From IMG/VR virus record IMGVR_UViG_3300043409_002120, positions 1 through 20,902 of that record: a stretch of 20,902 nt of DNA. One strand, written 5' to 3'. Positions 6,824 to 13,725 of the stretch are shown piece after piece. Position 1 is the stretch's first letter. Each line of letters starts with the position of its first letter. Both the position numbers and the translations under genes were made by a program. Below the pieces are notes generated by a model. It saw only the letters and a program-made list of their open reading frames with translations. It did not search any database and had not been told where the DNA came from. This DNA comes from a virus.

Positions 6824-7702
6824 TTAATATCCTAGTATCGGACGATACCATTCAATAACTTCATCTATACCCTTCTCGAATGTTATTGTAGGTTTCCAAT
6901 CTAGTAAGCGCGCAGAAGAATCATTACTCATATATCCCGCATCAGCCGTTTCTTCGCCAACACGTGCATTTTTATACACAATTTTACCTTTTCCAATACG
7001 GTTTACTATTTGTTCCGCTACCTCTCCCACTGTCATAATTTCACCAGATCCTACAAAAACCCCATCTACTTGGTTAATTTTGTCCATACGTTCTACAGCG
7101 TTTGCAAATGCTTTAGCAACATCTCGTACATGAACAAGGTCTGCATTTTTATTTCCCCACACTTCTAGATTTACATCTTTCAACGCATTTTCAATAAACT
7201 TAGGAACAATTTTAATAATTTTTGTACTTTGGCGCGGGCCATATACATTGAAAATACGTAAGGCGGCTGCCTGTAATTTATACTTATTACCATATGCAAA
7301 AGCTAATTCTGCCCCTGTTCTTTTTGTAATAGTATATGGAGCTAACCAACGTGAACCAACGTCCACTGTTAAAATATCAGAACGTACTGATGCACATGCC
7401 TCATATACATTTACCGCACCATGAATATTTGAATCCACACACTCATGGATATGATTCCATGTTTCGGATGTTCCTAAAATTCCTGCTAAGTGTATGGTTA
7501 GTTCGGGACGTATTTCTTCAAATACTTTTTGAACCCGGACATAATTAGTAATGTCTAATGGAACATATCTAACCTTATCAGAAATTTTCCATTCCATGTT
7601 TCTATCAACAGAAATTACATCGTGTCCTCTATTAATTAATTCTTCAACAACATGACTACCTATAAATCCGGCCCCGCCGGTAACTAGAATTCGTTTCTTC
7701 AT
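6824..7702 (-). CDS. NAD-dependent epimerase/dehydratase (extended SDR)
   Basis: This 292-residue protein should act on a nucleotide-activated sugar in the infected cell's cytoplasm. It shows a Rossmann GxxGxxG at residues 9-15 (VTGGAGFIGSH), an acidic residue D33 after strand 2 that favours NAD(H), the catalytic Y123-x3-K127 pair, and LRIFNVYGPRQ at 148-158, all hallmarks of the NDP-sugar epimerase/dehydratase family. S117 lies only six residues before Y123, whereas GalE-type enzymes have about 25 residues between the catalytic Ser and Tyr; the usual 'VYG...P..E..P..P.s.Y' loop appears to be missing. Substrate is undetermined. An AGGA site precedes the ATG. Its position after four glycosyltransferase-like genes suggests it supplies or modifies their donor sugar. 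Confidence 0.9.
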   Translation of the reverse strand: MKKRILVTGGAGFIGSHVVEELINRGHDVISVDRNMEWKISDKVRYVPLDITNYVRVQKVFEEIRPELTIHLAGILGTSETWNHIHECVDSNIHGAVNVYEACASVRSDILTVDVGSRWLAPYTITKRTGAELAFAYGNKYKLQAAALRIFNVYGPRQSTKIIKIVPKFIENALKDVNLEVWGNKNADLVHVRDVAKAFANAVERMDKINQVDGVFVGSGEIMTVGEVAEQIVNRIGKGKIVYKNARVGEETADAGYMSNDSSARLLDWKPTITFEKGIDEVIEWYRPILGY

Positions 7703-7716
7703 AAAATCCTGTTATT

Positions 7717-8433
7717 CTATTGATGGTTTTCTAAGAAAAATTTTACTGCATCTTGCTGGTTAACTTCATCTAAATCTTCAATTTTTTTATTATACCAATA
7801 CTTTATATTATGTATAATAGGGGGTTCATATACTATATAATCCTCATACCCCCCTTGGCACCATTCATTTTTAAGGGGAGTATAATGCATATTATTACAA
7901 CTCATAATAAATTGTATCAGTCTATCGGTATATCTACAATTACTATTATCATCAGCACATGCGTCTGCCCAATTAATTTCTTGTATTTTTAAATAAGAAT
8001 CAATAAATGAGTTTCTTGAAATAATAGAACCGCCACCAGGAATTCCAGACCCACCTCCCCATCCTATTTCTGGGAAATTTTTAATGATTCCGTGAATCCA
8101 CACATCGTCTTCCATATGCATAAACCACTCAACATCCTTCATTTCTGTAACTAGACTAACATAAATTCTATGCAAAAAATGTAACCCACTTGCTAATTCT
8201 CTGATGGGTAATGATTGTGAGTAATGTACATTGTGAGGGAGTCGATACATCTTTTTATAAAAAACATTATGTTTTTTACATATTTCTTCATATTCTGAAG
8301 AAATATCTTCCCATACAGTTACAGGAGATTCAGGATAATATTTTTTTATTTGACGTAGGTTCATTTCAACTGCACAAGGATTTTTTGCTGATTGATAAAA
8401 GAATCCTAATTTTTTTGAATCAAACTCTATCAT
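7717..8433 (-). CDS. Putative glycosyltransferase (GT-A type)
   Basis: This 238-residue protein has the layout of a small GT-A glycosyltransferase: an N-terminal KLGFFYQSAKNPCAVEMNLR, YYPESPVTVWED (strand ending in acidic residues), then FMHMEDDVWIHG with E108-D109-D110 as the probable metal/nucleotide-sugar site, followed by GGGSGIPGGGSIISRNSF, a glycine-rich acceptor loop reminiscent of Fringe-like (GT31) enzymes. Its ATG overlaps the stop of the upstream gene (ATGA), indicating coupled translation. Donor and acceptor are unknown. It belongs to the run of sugar-modifying genes at 6824-11376 and is AT-rich like its neighbours. The glycosyltransferase fold is likely; the exact family is not certain. 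Confidence 0.7.
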   Translation of the reverse strand: MIEFDSKKLGFFYQSAKNPCAVEMNLRQIKKYYPESPVTVWEDISSEYEEICKKHNVFYKKMYRLPHNVHYSQSLPIRELASGLHFLHRIYVSLVTEMKDVEWFMHMEDDVWIHGIIKNFPEIGWGGGSGIPGGGSIISRNSFIDSYLKIQEINWADACADDNSNCRYTDRLIQFIMSCNNMHYTPLKNEWCQGGYEDYIVYEPPIIHNIKYWYNKKIEDLDEVNQQDAVKFFLENHQ

Positions 8434-9203
8434 AAAAATGATCTTTTAAATTTATAGGGACGTTGGTCTAATAATGCATTGGGACTATAATTAGAAATTT
8501 CATCTATATCAATAGATTCTCCGCACATATATCTAGTAGAAAATGCATATGGATTATATTCTTTTATATACGGAAGATTATAAAAATCAATAAAATCATG
8601 TGCCTTATTTACCGCATTAATAAAACATGGTGACAGTGGATAAAAATAAATTTTTCTATCATCAAATGTTATATTTGAGGTATGATAAAATATTTTTCCA
8701 TAATATTTGTATGGTAGATTTTTTGGAAGTTGTTCAAATGCCCTTCCTTCTTTTTCAATGGAATACAGATATCCTTCTCTTTTCCAACACTGTACTTCAG
8801 AAAGAAATTCAGAACTATGAACACTATTTTTTTGTCTATTCAATCCTTTAAACAAATCTAATATATCATGCTCATTTATATTAGAAAGAAATGATAAATC
8901 AAAATCTAATGTAAAAATAGTTGTATCAGGAAGAACTAAATTATATTCATCTGTTATAAAATAATCTTCTACATTAGGGGGATTATTATCGTAACTTACA
9001 CTTATAAAATTTAAATGATTATAATCTCGTAAAAATTTTCTATATGATATTACATGATATTGTGTATCTGTATGAGTTTCATCGTATAAAATAGTGAATT
9101 TAATCTCAATAGTGTTTTGCAAATGTTTTTGCAAACTATCAATCAATGCTTTAGTTTGGCATTCTCTATTTTTGCTTAAAATAAAAATATTAAGAGGTTT
9201 CAT
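8430..9203 (-). CDS. Putative glycosyltransferase, divergent
   Basis: In this 257-residue protein, the start KPLNIFILSKNRECQTKALI is a typical first strand-helix of GT-A enzymes ('ilt.NR.....li.Sl'). FTILYDETHTD fits the second strand, and TIFTLDFDLSF carries a D100-F-D102 pair that may be the metal-binding DxD. The second half (KYYGKIFYHTSNITFDDRKI, YFYPLSPCFINAVNKAHDFI) is not recognised. It begins two bases after the stop of the upstream glycosyltransferase and overlaps the next one by ATGA. No clear ribosome-binding site is visible, so expression probably depends on coupling. This is the most AT-rich stretch of the window: one 60-base line inside it (8881-8940) has 13 G/C. Function is inferred from motifs and neighbours. 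Confidence 0.6.
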   Translation of the reverse strand: MKPLNIFILSKNRECQTKALIDSLQKHLQNTIEIKFTILYDETHTDTQYHVISYRKFLRDYNHLNFISVSYDNNPPNVEDYFITDEYNLVLPDTTIFTLDFDLSFLSNINEHDILDLFKGLNRQKNSVHSSEFLSEVQCWKREGYLYSIEKEGRAFEQLPKNLPYKYYGKIFYHTSNITFDDRKIYFYPLSPCFINAVNKAHDFIDFYNLPYIKEYNPYAFSTRYMCGESIDIDEISNYSPNALLDQRPYKFKRSFL

Positions 9204-9205
9204 AT

Positions 9206-10126
9206 TTAGAAATAATTTAAGTTGGGTCTACCCGTACGTGCTTGTTCTGACACAATTTTATTTTTAAAATCTACGCCTGAATACTTTTCATATTGTTCAA
9301 CTGTGCGAAAATTTCCTAAACCGTACATGCCTAAAGATAGATGATTGTATATATCTAGTAAAGTTTCTAACCGCTGTATACTAATATCGGTCAATTTTCT
9401 AGCGTCATCTCCGTGGTCTTCACTATATTCTTTTCTATATCCTCTATCATGCTTATGATATGCCATATTTTTAGCTGTGACGTAATGATTATAGCCATGT
9501 GTAAAGGACCGAACTGCTAAGGAAATTTCTTCACCTAGAAAAAACATATCAGGATCATATGGAACATCATAAATCCATTGCTTAGGTCCAAAGAGATTAC
9601 AAGCTGTTAAGAAGCTATTTAGTACAGGTTTCTCAGTAACATCCCGAAGATCATACATTTGAAGCAATACACTAATCCAAAAATTAGTAGCGCGTGATGC
9701 TGCCATTCTATTAGGATTATTATCCCAATTTAAACAATCGTGAGGAGGTCCCCATTGAGGAACTGCGCACGACATGATGGCTTTAGGATCTTCTGTTTGA
9801 TGAAATTGATGGATTAAACTTTCATCCCAGTCTTGAATGAAATCCATGTGTGAATCTATCAACCAAAAAAAGTCCTCATCTTTATGAAGATGAAAAGCCA
9901 AACTACGTGCCCAACTACATCCCTTACTTTGAAGGGCCGGTATTTTTATAACGCGATGTTCAACGCCATAATAATCTAATTCTTCATGTTCTTCAGGTCC
10001 ATATTGCCAACAAATACCCAACACTATATTTTCGGGATACTTGGCCTTAGTTACTAAATTTTTTATAGTATATTGTAATAATGGATCACGATAACTTGCA
10101 ATATTTACAAAAATTTTATTATTCAT
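9206..10126 (-). CDS. GlcNAc-type glycosyltransferase
   Basis: This 306-residue protein is recognisable as the glycosyltransferase (GlcNAc) family, PF11397, which includes the eukaryotic Skp1 GlcNAc transferase. Visible signatures are NIASYRDPLLQYTIKNL at residues 8-24, GCSWARSL near 69-76, WLIDSHMDF with D91-S92-H93 in the DxD position, FFLGEEISLAVRSFTHGY with G198-E199-E200, and a histidine pair (AYHKHDRGY, H224 and H226). The protein ends soon after a conserved EQYEKYSGVDF segment. It is a cytoplasmic enzyme with no signal peptide or membrane segment. Its ATG overlaps the stop of the longer paralogue upstream (ATGA). It presumably transfers a sugar to a phage or host target; the acceptor is unknown. 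Confidence 0.85.
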   Translation of the reverse strand: MNNKIFVNIASYRDPLLQYTIKNLVTKAKYPENIVLGICWQYGPEEHEELDYYGVEHRVIKIPALQSKGCSWARSLAFHLHKDEDFFWLIDSHMDFIQDWDESLIHQFHQTEDPKAIMSCAVPQWGPPHDCLNWDNNPNRMAASRATNFWISVLLQMYDLRDVTEKPVLNSFLTACNLFGPKQWIYDVPYDPDMFFLGEEISLAVRSFTHGYNHYVTAKNMAYHKHDRGYRKEYSEDHGDDARKLTDISIQRLETLLDIYNHLSLGMYGLGNFRTVEQYEKYSGVDFKNKIVSEQARTGRPNLNYF

Positions 10127-11376
10127 ATGTTTCTCTGTATTTTATTATGCCAACCTTTAGATGTTGAATGCGGCCAGAATATCCATTTTTTTGGCTGAGT
10201 TTCGGTATGAAATTCTCTCCAAATTTTAATATAATCTTCTTTCGTTTTTTGATTGAAATAATTTTGTATTTCTTCACTATTAACATCTCTGCGATATACT
10301 TCTTTCCCAGTAGCATCCTCGAAAGCAATAACCCAGGTTGTGTAGTCATCGTCAGGAACATCAGAATATGAAATATCAATGCAATGCTTAAAAATTCTCA
10401 ACCACGAGTTTTCATAATCTTCTTCTGATAAGATGGGATTAGGAGGATATAATGTATCTTTCGTATATTGCTGTATAGCACGTTTTTTAAAATTTATTCC
10501 AGCATATTTTTCATAATCCTCTAATGTTCTAACAGGACCAAATCCATACTGTCCAAAATCAATATCCTGTATTTCTCCGTCCATTTCAAACAATTTTCTA
10601 TTACGGGCATGACATGCGATATTTCTGTCGCCCCATTTTTTATCATCATCCCACTGTTTGCTTCTACCTTTTCTCGTATATTCATGCCAAGCAATCACCT
10701 TGTGAGGATGAAATAAATCATACCCCCATGTGTAAGCTCTGGCGGCAATAGAAATTTCTTCGCCATGAAAATAATAATTAGGATCGTGCTGAACTTCTTC
10801 AGCAAAACTTCCTAATGTAAAGCAAAAATGTGCGGAATAAAATCTTGACGGAATAGGTTCAGACAATTCTTTCCAATTAGGAATATCAGTAGGTAAAAAG
10901 AAAATGGCACCTTCAGGAATGAATCTATCAAAAACCATTCGCCAAGGAACTTCTGCTCTTTTTTCAGGATCATTTTCAGGATCAAACGAAGAAATATACG
11001 ATGTTAATAAAGGTTTACTATGTCCTTTATCTTGCAATTGTTTAATCATATCAATACATTCAGTATCCCAATTTTTAATAAATCTATGATGAGAATCTAA
11101 CTGTAATGTATATTCTTCACCCTGATATACTTTTTGTATTAAATTTCTAGCCCAGCATGCGCCTTGGGATTCTTTGTAAGGAATATCAATAATTCTAAAT
11201 CTAGAATCTCCTCGAAATTCTTTGAGTGTATCCCAAGTGTCCTCTTTGTTATGTTGCCAAGCTATTCCAAATATTAAATTTTCAGGAAACGCAGCTTGTG
11301 CCAAGCAATCTTTAATTGTTGGCACAAGCTGTGGATCACGATAACTTGCAATTTGTATAAAAATTTTATTATTCAT
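10123..11376 (-). CDS. GlcNAc-type glycosyltransferase with C-terminal extension
   Basis: This 417-residue paralogue of the next gene belongs to the same PF11397-type family. Residues 1-300 carry QIASYRDPQLVPTIKDCL, ACWARNLI, LQLDSHHRF with D94-S95-H96, and FHGEEISIAARAYTWGYD with G205-E206-E207, followed by HEYTRKGRSKQW and EDYEKYAGINF. Residues about 305-417 are extra: ENSWLRIFKHCIDISYSDVP, then YTTWVIAFEDATGKEVYRRD (strand-like, perhaps a small beta domain) and a Trp/Lys-rich end. I do not recognise this extension; it could bind the acceptor. The first codons are nearly identical at DNA level to those of the paralogue. The gene opens the glycosylation block after a 42-base gap holding a short direct repeat and no obvious ribosome-binding site. 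Confidence 0.85.
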   Translation of the reverse strand: MNNKIFIQIASYRDPQLVPTIKDCLAQAAFPENLIFGIAWQHNKEDTWDTLKEFRGDSRFRIIDIPYKESQGACWARNLIQKVYQGEEYTLQLDSHHRFIKNWDTECIDMIKQLQDKGHSKPLLTSYISSFDPENDPEKRAEVPWRMVFDRFIPEGAIFFLPTDIPNWKELSEPIPSRFYSAHFCFTLGSFAEEVQHDPNYYFHGEEISIAARAYTWGYDLFHPHKVIAWHEYTRKGRSKQWDDDKKWGDRNIACHARNRKLFEMDGEIQDIDFGQYGFGPVRTLEDYEKYAGINFKKRAIQQYTKDTLYPPNPILSEEDYENSWLRIFKHCIDISYSDVPDDDYTTWVIAFEDATGKEVYRRDVNSEEIQNYFNQKTKEDYIKIWREFHTETQPKKWIFWPHSTSKGWHNKIQRNI

Positions 11377-11381
11377 ATAAA

Positions 11382-11415
11382 GTCAATGATGTGAAATAAG
11401 GTCAGTAATGTGAAA
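11382..11415. repeat. Short imperfect direct repeat before the glycosyltransferase block
   Basis: Two 15-base copies, 11382-11396 and 11401-11415 (gtcaatgatgtgaaa and gtcagtaatgtgaaa, 12 of 15 identical), lie 19 bases apart in the longest intergenic gap of the window, directly before the first glycosyltransferase. No hairpin or T-run terminator accompanies them. A protein-binding site or replication slippage could explain them. Confidence 0.5.
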
Positions 11416-11418
11416 ATA

Positions 11419-12756
11419 TTATATGTGGTGATATCCTATAAACTCACCAATACCGTGTGGTGCAATCTTATCAGGTTTACTAGCACTACTTGCATTTATA
11501 TCTGTTGGGCTAGCGTTAGGATCACTATCGGTTGAAATTGTTTGTAAGGAGTAATTTCCATTTGCTACCGGAGTGCCTCCTTTATTTATAACAATACCAC
11601 CTATAGATAAATTGGTGCTAGGCAATTCCGGACCAAAAGTATTCGTTGGTGTTGGTGTAAATGTAAATGTAGGTGTTGATGTATTTGTGATTGTGGGTGT
11701 TGCTGTTGCTGTGTTCGTTGGTGTTGCCGTTGTATTTGTAGGTGTTGCCGTTGTATTTGTAGGTGTTGCTGTTGTATTTGTAGGTGTTGCCGTTGTGTTC
11801 GTTGGCGTTGCCGTTGTATTCGTTGGCGTTGCCGTTGTATTCGTTGGCGTTGCCGTTGTATTCGTTGGCGTTGCTGTTGCTGTTGTATTTGTAGGTGTTG
11901 CTGTTGTATTTGTAGGTGTTGCTGTGAAAGTAAACGTTGGTGTTGCCGTCGTGTTCGTTGGTGTAAATGTATTGGTAGGTGTTGCTGCTAACGTATATAC
12001 ACAGCAACCATCGACACATGCTTTTGTAAATCCTGGTTGATTCGGACAGTCAGATGCATTCACGCATGCTTCACACGGAGTAGTAGTAGTAACGGTAGGT
12101 GTTGCGGTGTGAGTTTGCGTTGGTGTTGCCGTCGTGTTCGTTGGTGTAAATGTAGCGGTGTGAGTTTGCGTTGGTGTTGCCGTCGTGTTCGTTGGTGTAA
12201 ATGTATTGGTAGGTGTATTACACGGTGTCGCCGAACAATCACCATCACAACAATAACCTGAACAACAATCTTCATTGTCTATACAATTATCACCATTTGA
12301 TTGACACGCAGGAGTATTGGTAGGTGTTGCTGTTGCTGCTACTGTATTGGTAGGTGTAAATGTATTGGTAGGTGTTGCTGCTAACGTATATACACAGCAA
12401 CCATCGACACATGCTTTTGTAAATCCTGGTTGATTCGGACAGTCAGATGCATCAACAGTCACACATGCTTCACACGGAGCAGTAGTAGTATTGGTAGGTG
12501 TTGCGGTGTGAGTTTGCGTTGGTGTTGCTGTTGTATTGGTAGGTGTTGCTTCTACTGTATTGGTAGGTGTTGCTTCTACTGTATTGGTAGGTGTTGCTGC
12601 TACTGTATTGGTAGGTGTTGCTGTGTTGGTAAACGTTGGTGTAGGTGGCGGTGTACACTCCACATAAAAAGCGTTACATGTTTCGAGACCTGGATAAAAA
12701 GTGCATTCCCCATCACATGATCCAAAACCATTATCTGGGCAGCAATATATTGCCAT
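11419..12756 (-). CDS. Mucin-like Thr/Pro repeat protein with cysteine-rich modules
   Basis: This 445-residue protein alternates cysteine-rich modules with TPTNT stalks. Module 1 (residues 5-34) has six Cys. Stalk 35-94 follows. Module 2 (95-121) has C-x2-C-x7-C-x9-C-x3-CC. Module 3 (151-179) has C-x6-C-x5-CC-x3-CC-x3-C plus a final Cys, a knottin-like spacing. Module 4 (228-252) is a near-copy of module 2. The long stalk (256-375) contains seven perfect ATPTNTT units plus one variant, each perfect unit with an N-T-T sequon. Residues 376-445 are a different, Cys-free tail ending in GIGEFIGYHHI. There is no signal peptide. GAGGA precedes the ATG. It follows the S74 fibre and precedes the glycosyltransferases, so I infer a surface-exposed, possibly glycosylated virion appendage. 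Alternatives are a non-glycosylated flexible spacer or a secreted product after lysis. Confidence 0.8.
   Translation of the reverse strand: MAIYCCPDNGFGSCDGECTFYPGLETCNAFYVECTPPPTPTFTNTATPTNTVAATPTNTVEATPTNTVEATPTNTTATPTQTHTATPTNTTTAPCEACVTVDASDCPNQPGFTKACVDGCCVYTLAATPTNTFTPTNTVAATATPTNTPACQSNGDNCIDNEDCCSGYCCDGDCSATPCNTPTNTFTPTNTTATPTQTHTATFTPTNTTATPTQTHTATPTVTTTTPCEACVNASDCPNQPGFTKACVDGCCVYTLAATPTNTFTPTNTTATPTFTFTATPTNTTATPTNTTATATPTNTTATPTNTTATPTNTTATPTNTTATPTNTTATPTNTTATPTNTTATPTNTATATPTITNTSTPTFTFTPTPTNTFGPELPSTNLSIGGIVINKGGTPVANGNYSLQTISTDSDPNASPTDINASSASKPDKIAPHGIGEFIGYHHI
11707..11874. repeat. 21-base tandem repeat, eight units
   Basis: Eight consecutive 21-base units encode ATPTNTT on the minus strand (the last one ATPTNTA). 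Units differ by a few silent changes (for example tattc/tattt, ggc/ggt). Such arrays expand and contract by slippage or recombination without breaking frame, so stalk length is expected to vary among relatives. Confidence 0.9.
11960..12059. repeat. 100-base exact direct repeat, copy 1
   Basis: Bases 11960-12059 are identical to 12353-12452, offset 393. The repeat covers most of a cysteine-rich module and adjoining stalk (coding for SDCPNQPGFTKACVDGCC and following repeats), so modules 2 and 4 of the mucin-like protein arose by a recent duplication or have been homogenised. Next to it the copies differ, with a six-base gap. Confidence 0.9.
12104..12205. repeat. 51-base tandem duplication in mucin-like gene
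   Basis: Two adjacent 51-base copies, 12104-12154 and 12155-12205, encode two 17-residue stalk units (FTPTNTTATPTQTHTAT). They are identical by eye, indicating a recent in-frame tandem duplication. Confidence 0.85.
12353..12452. repeat. 100-base exact direct repeat, copy 2
   Basis: This is the second copy of the repeat at 11960-12059. Recombination between the two copies would remove 393 bases (131 codons), deleting one cysteine module plus module 3 while keeping the reading frame. Confidence 0.9.
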
Positions 12757-12771
12757 AATTTTATTCCTCTA

Positions 12772-13722
12772 TTATTTGTTGCAAGTGCACTTACTTACTT
12801 TTGCATCCAATTCTTTAATGGCTTCAATCAACAATCCAATCATCTTGTCATACTTCACCGCCATGTGACCACTGTCACGAGTTGTCACAACTTCAGGCAA
12901 CACCCGTGCCACTTCTTGTGCAATGACACCTGTATCTGCACCATGTAATCCTAGTGTATTGGCTTCTTCATTCCAAGTGTATGTTACACCACGAAGGGAG
13001 TTCACCTTGGCAAGAGCATCAGTAATAACGGCGACATCTGTCTTTAGTGTTGCGTCTGACGATGCAAAGGCAAAGATATCACCCGATGCCCTGATTTGTC
13101 CTGTGGTTGCGCCTGTCGCTGATCCCACGTTAATGTTGCCAAACGTCACACCACTTGATGTGCCAACTGCTTGTCCAATTGAAATGGTATGTGAAATCCC
13201 TTCACCCGTTGTAGCTCCTGTGGTTGATACACCTGTGCCTGCTAGCACCGCACCAACATAATCACCTGTAGTGTCAGTGCCTAGTGCAACTGAGTTGGCG
13301 GCAATGGTTGTGGCAAAGCTAAGATTACTAGTGCCATCAAATGATGATGAAACGCCCGTGACATCACCTGTCAAGGTGATTGTTCGACCCGTTGTCCAAC
13401 TTGCTGCTGTTCCTGTAATGTTACTGTCGGTGAAGGCAACAGTTTTGCGTGTTGAACTTGGGGTGAAGAACAAGTTTGTACCGTTAAATTCTACGGCACC
13501 TGCTTGGGGAGATGTTAAGTTTGTTCCTGATACCAGTTTCACGGGAGCAATAGAGGTTGTTCCAGTAACAAGAACCAATGTTCCTGTCATTGTGCCCCCT
13601 GATTTTTCCAATTTAGCCGTGTCTAAACTAGTAAAGTTGGCATCAACTTCAGCATTAGTAAGTGGTGCCCCTTTGTTAGTTCCTGCGGAAGGTGTTGTTT
13701 GGCGAAGCGTTAAAGTAGCCAT
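12772..13722 (-). CDS. Short tail fibre with C-terminal peptidase S74 chaperone
   Basis: In this 316-residue protein, residues 1-40 carry the fibre head module MATLTLRQTTPSAG, LTNAEVDANFTSL. The shaft contains ANSVALGTDTTG and ISIGQAVGT segments shared with the 566- and 694-residue fibres. Residues 222-316 are an intramolecular chaperone of auto-processing (peptidase S74): SDATLK with the catalytic S222 and K227, VNSLRGVTYTWNEEANTLGL, and GVIAQEVARVLPEVV. In this family the domain trimerises, folds the upstream fibre, then cuts itself off before the Ser, here giving a mature fibre of about 221 residues. The ATG has GAGGATAA upstream, overlapping the stop of the 64-residue gene three bases away. 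It is likely a trimeric fibre or baseplate spike component; the chaperone call is firm. Confidence 0.9.
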   Translation of the reverse strand: MATLTLRQTTPSAGTNKGAPLTNAEVDANFTSLDTAKLEKSGGTMTGTLVLVTGTTSIAPVKLVSGTNLTSPQAGAVEFNGTNLFFTPSSTRKTVAFTDSNITGTAASWTTGRTITLTGDVTGVSSSFDGTSNLSFATTIAANSVALGTDTTGDYVGAVLAGTGVSTTGATTGEGISHTISIGQAVGTSSGVTFGNINVGSATGATTGQIRASGDIFAFASSDATLKTDVAVITDALAKVNSLRGVTYTWNEEANTLGLHGADTGVIAQEVARVLPEVVTTRDSGHMAVKYDKMIGLLIEAIKELDAKVSKCTCNK

Positions 13723-13725
13723 AAG

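Noticed and set aside
8449-8456. TATAAATT before the 238-residue glycosyltransferase
   Set aside because: It is one base off the late box, lies inside the end of the upstream gene in very AT-rich DNA, and similar seven-of-eight matches occur elsewhere by chance (for example about 7276-7283).
10119-10379. 86-codon minus-strand frame inside the 417-residue glycosyltransferase gene
   Set aside because: It overlaps the C-terminal extension in another frame, has a biased Ile/Lys composition and no recognisable motif.
11583-11590. Exact TATAAATA followed by AAGGAGG on the minus strand inside the mucin-like gene
   Set aside because: The box codes for conserved-looking I-N-K-G residues. The frame opened by the next ATG is only about 21 codons, so no separate gene is supported; it is probably chance.
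11707-11874. CRISPR array
   Set aside because: The units are contiguous 21-base coding repeats without spacers, in frame within a protein gene.
11573-12040. 155-codon plus-strand frame (VFVGVAV repeats) opposite the mucin-like gene
   Set aside because: A 21-base repeat with no stop in one frame stays open in several frames. This hydrophobic repeat is a shadow of the array, as is the minus-strand frame at 11618-12019 rich in N, Y and K.
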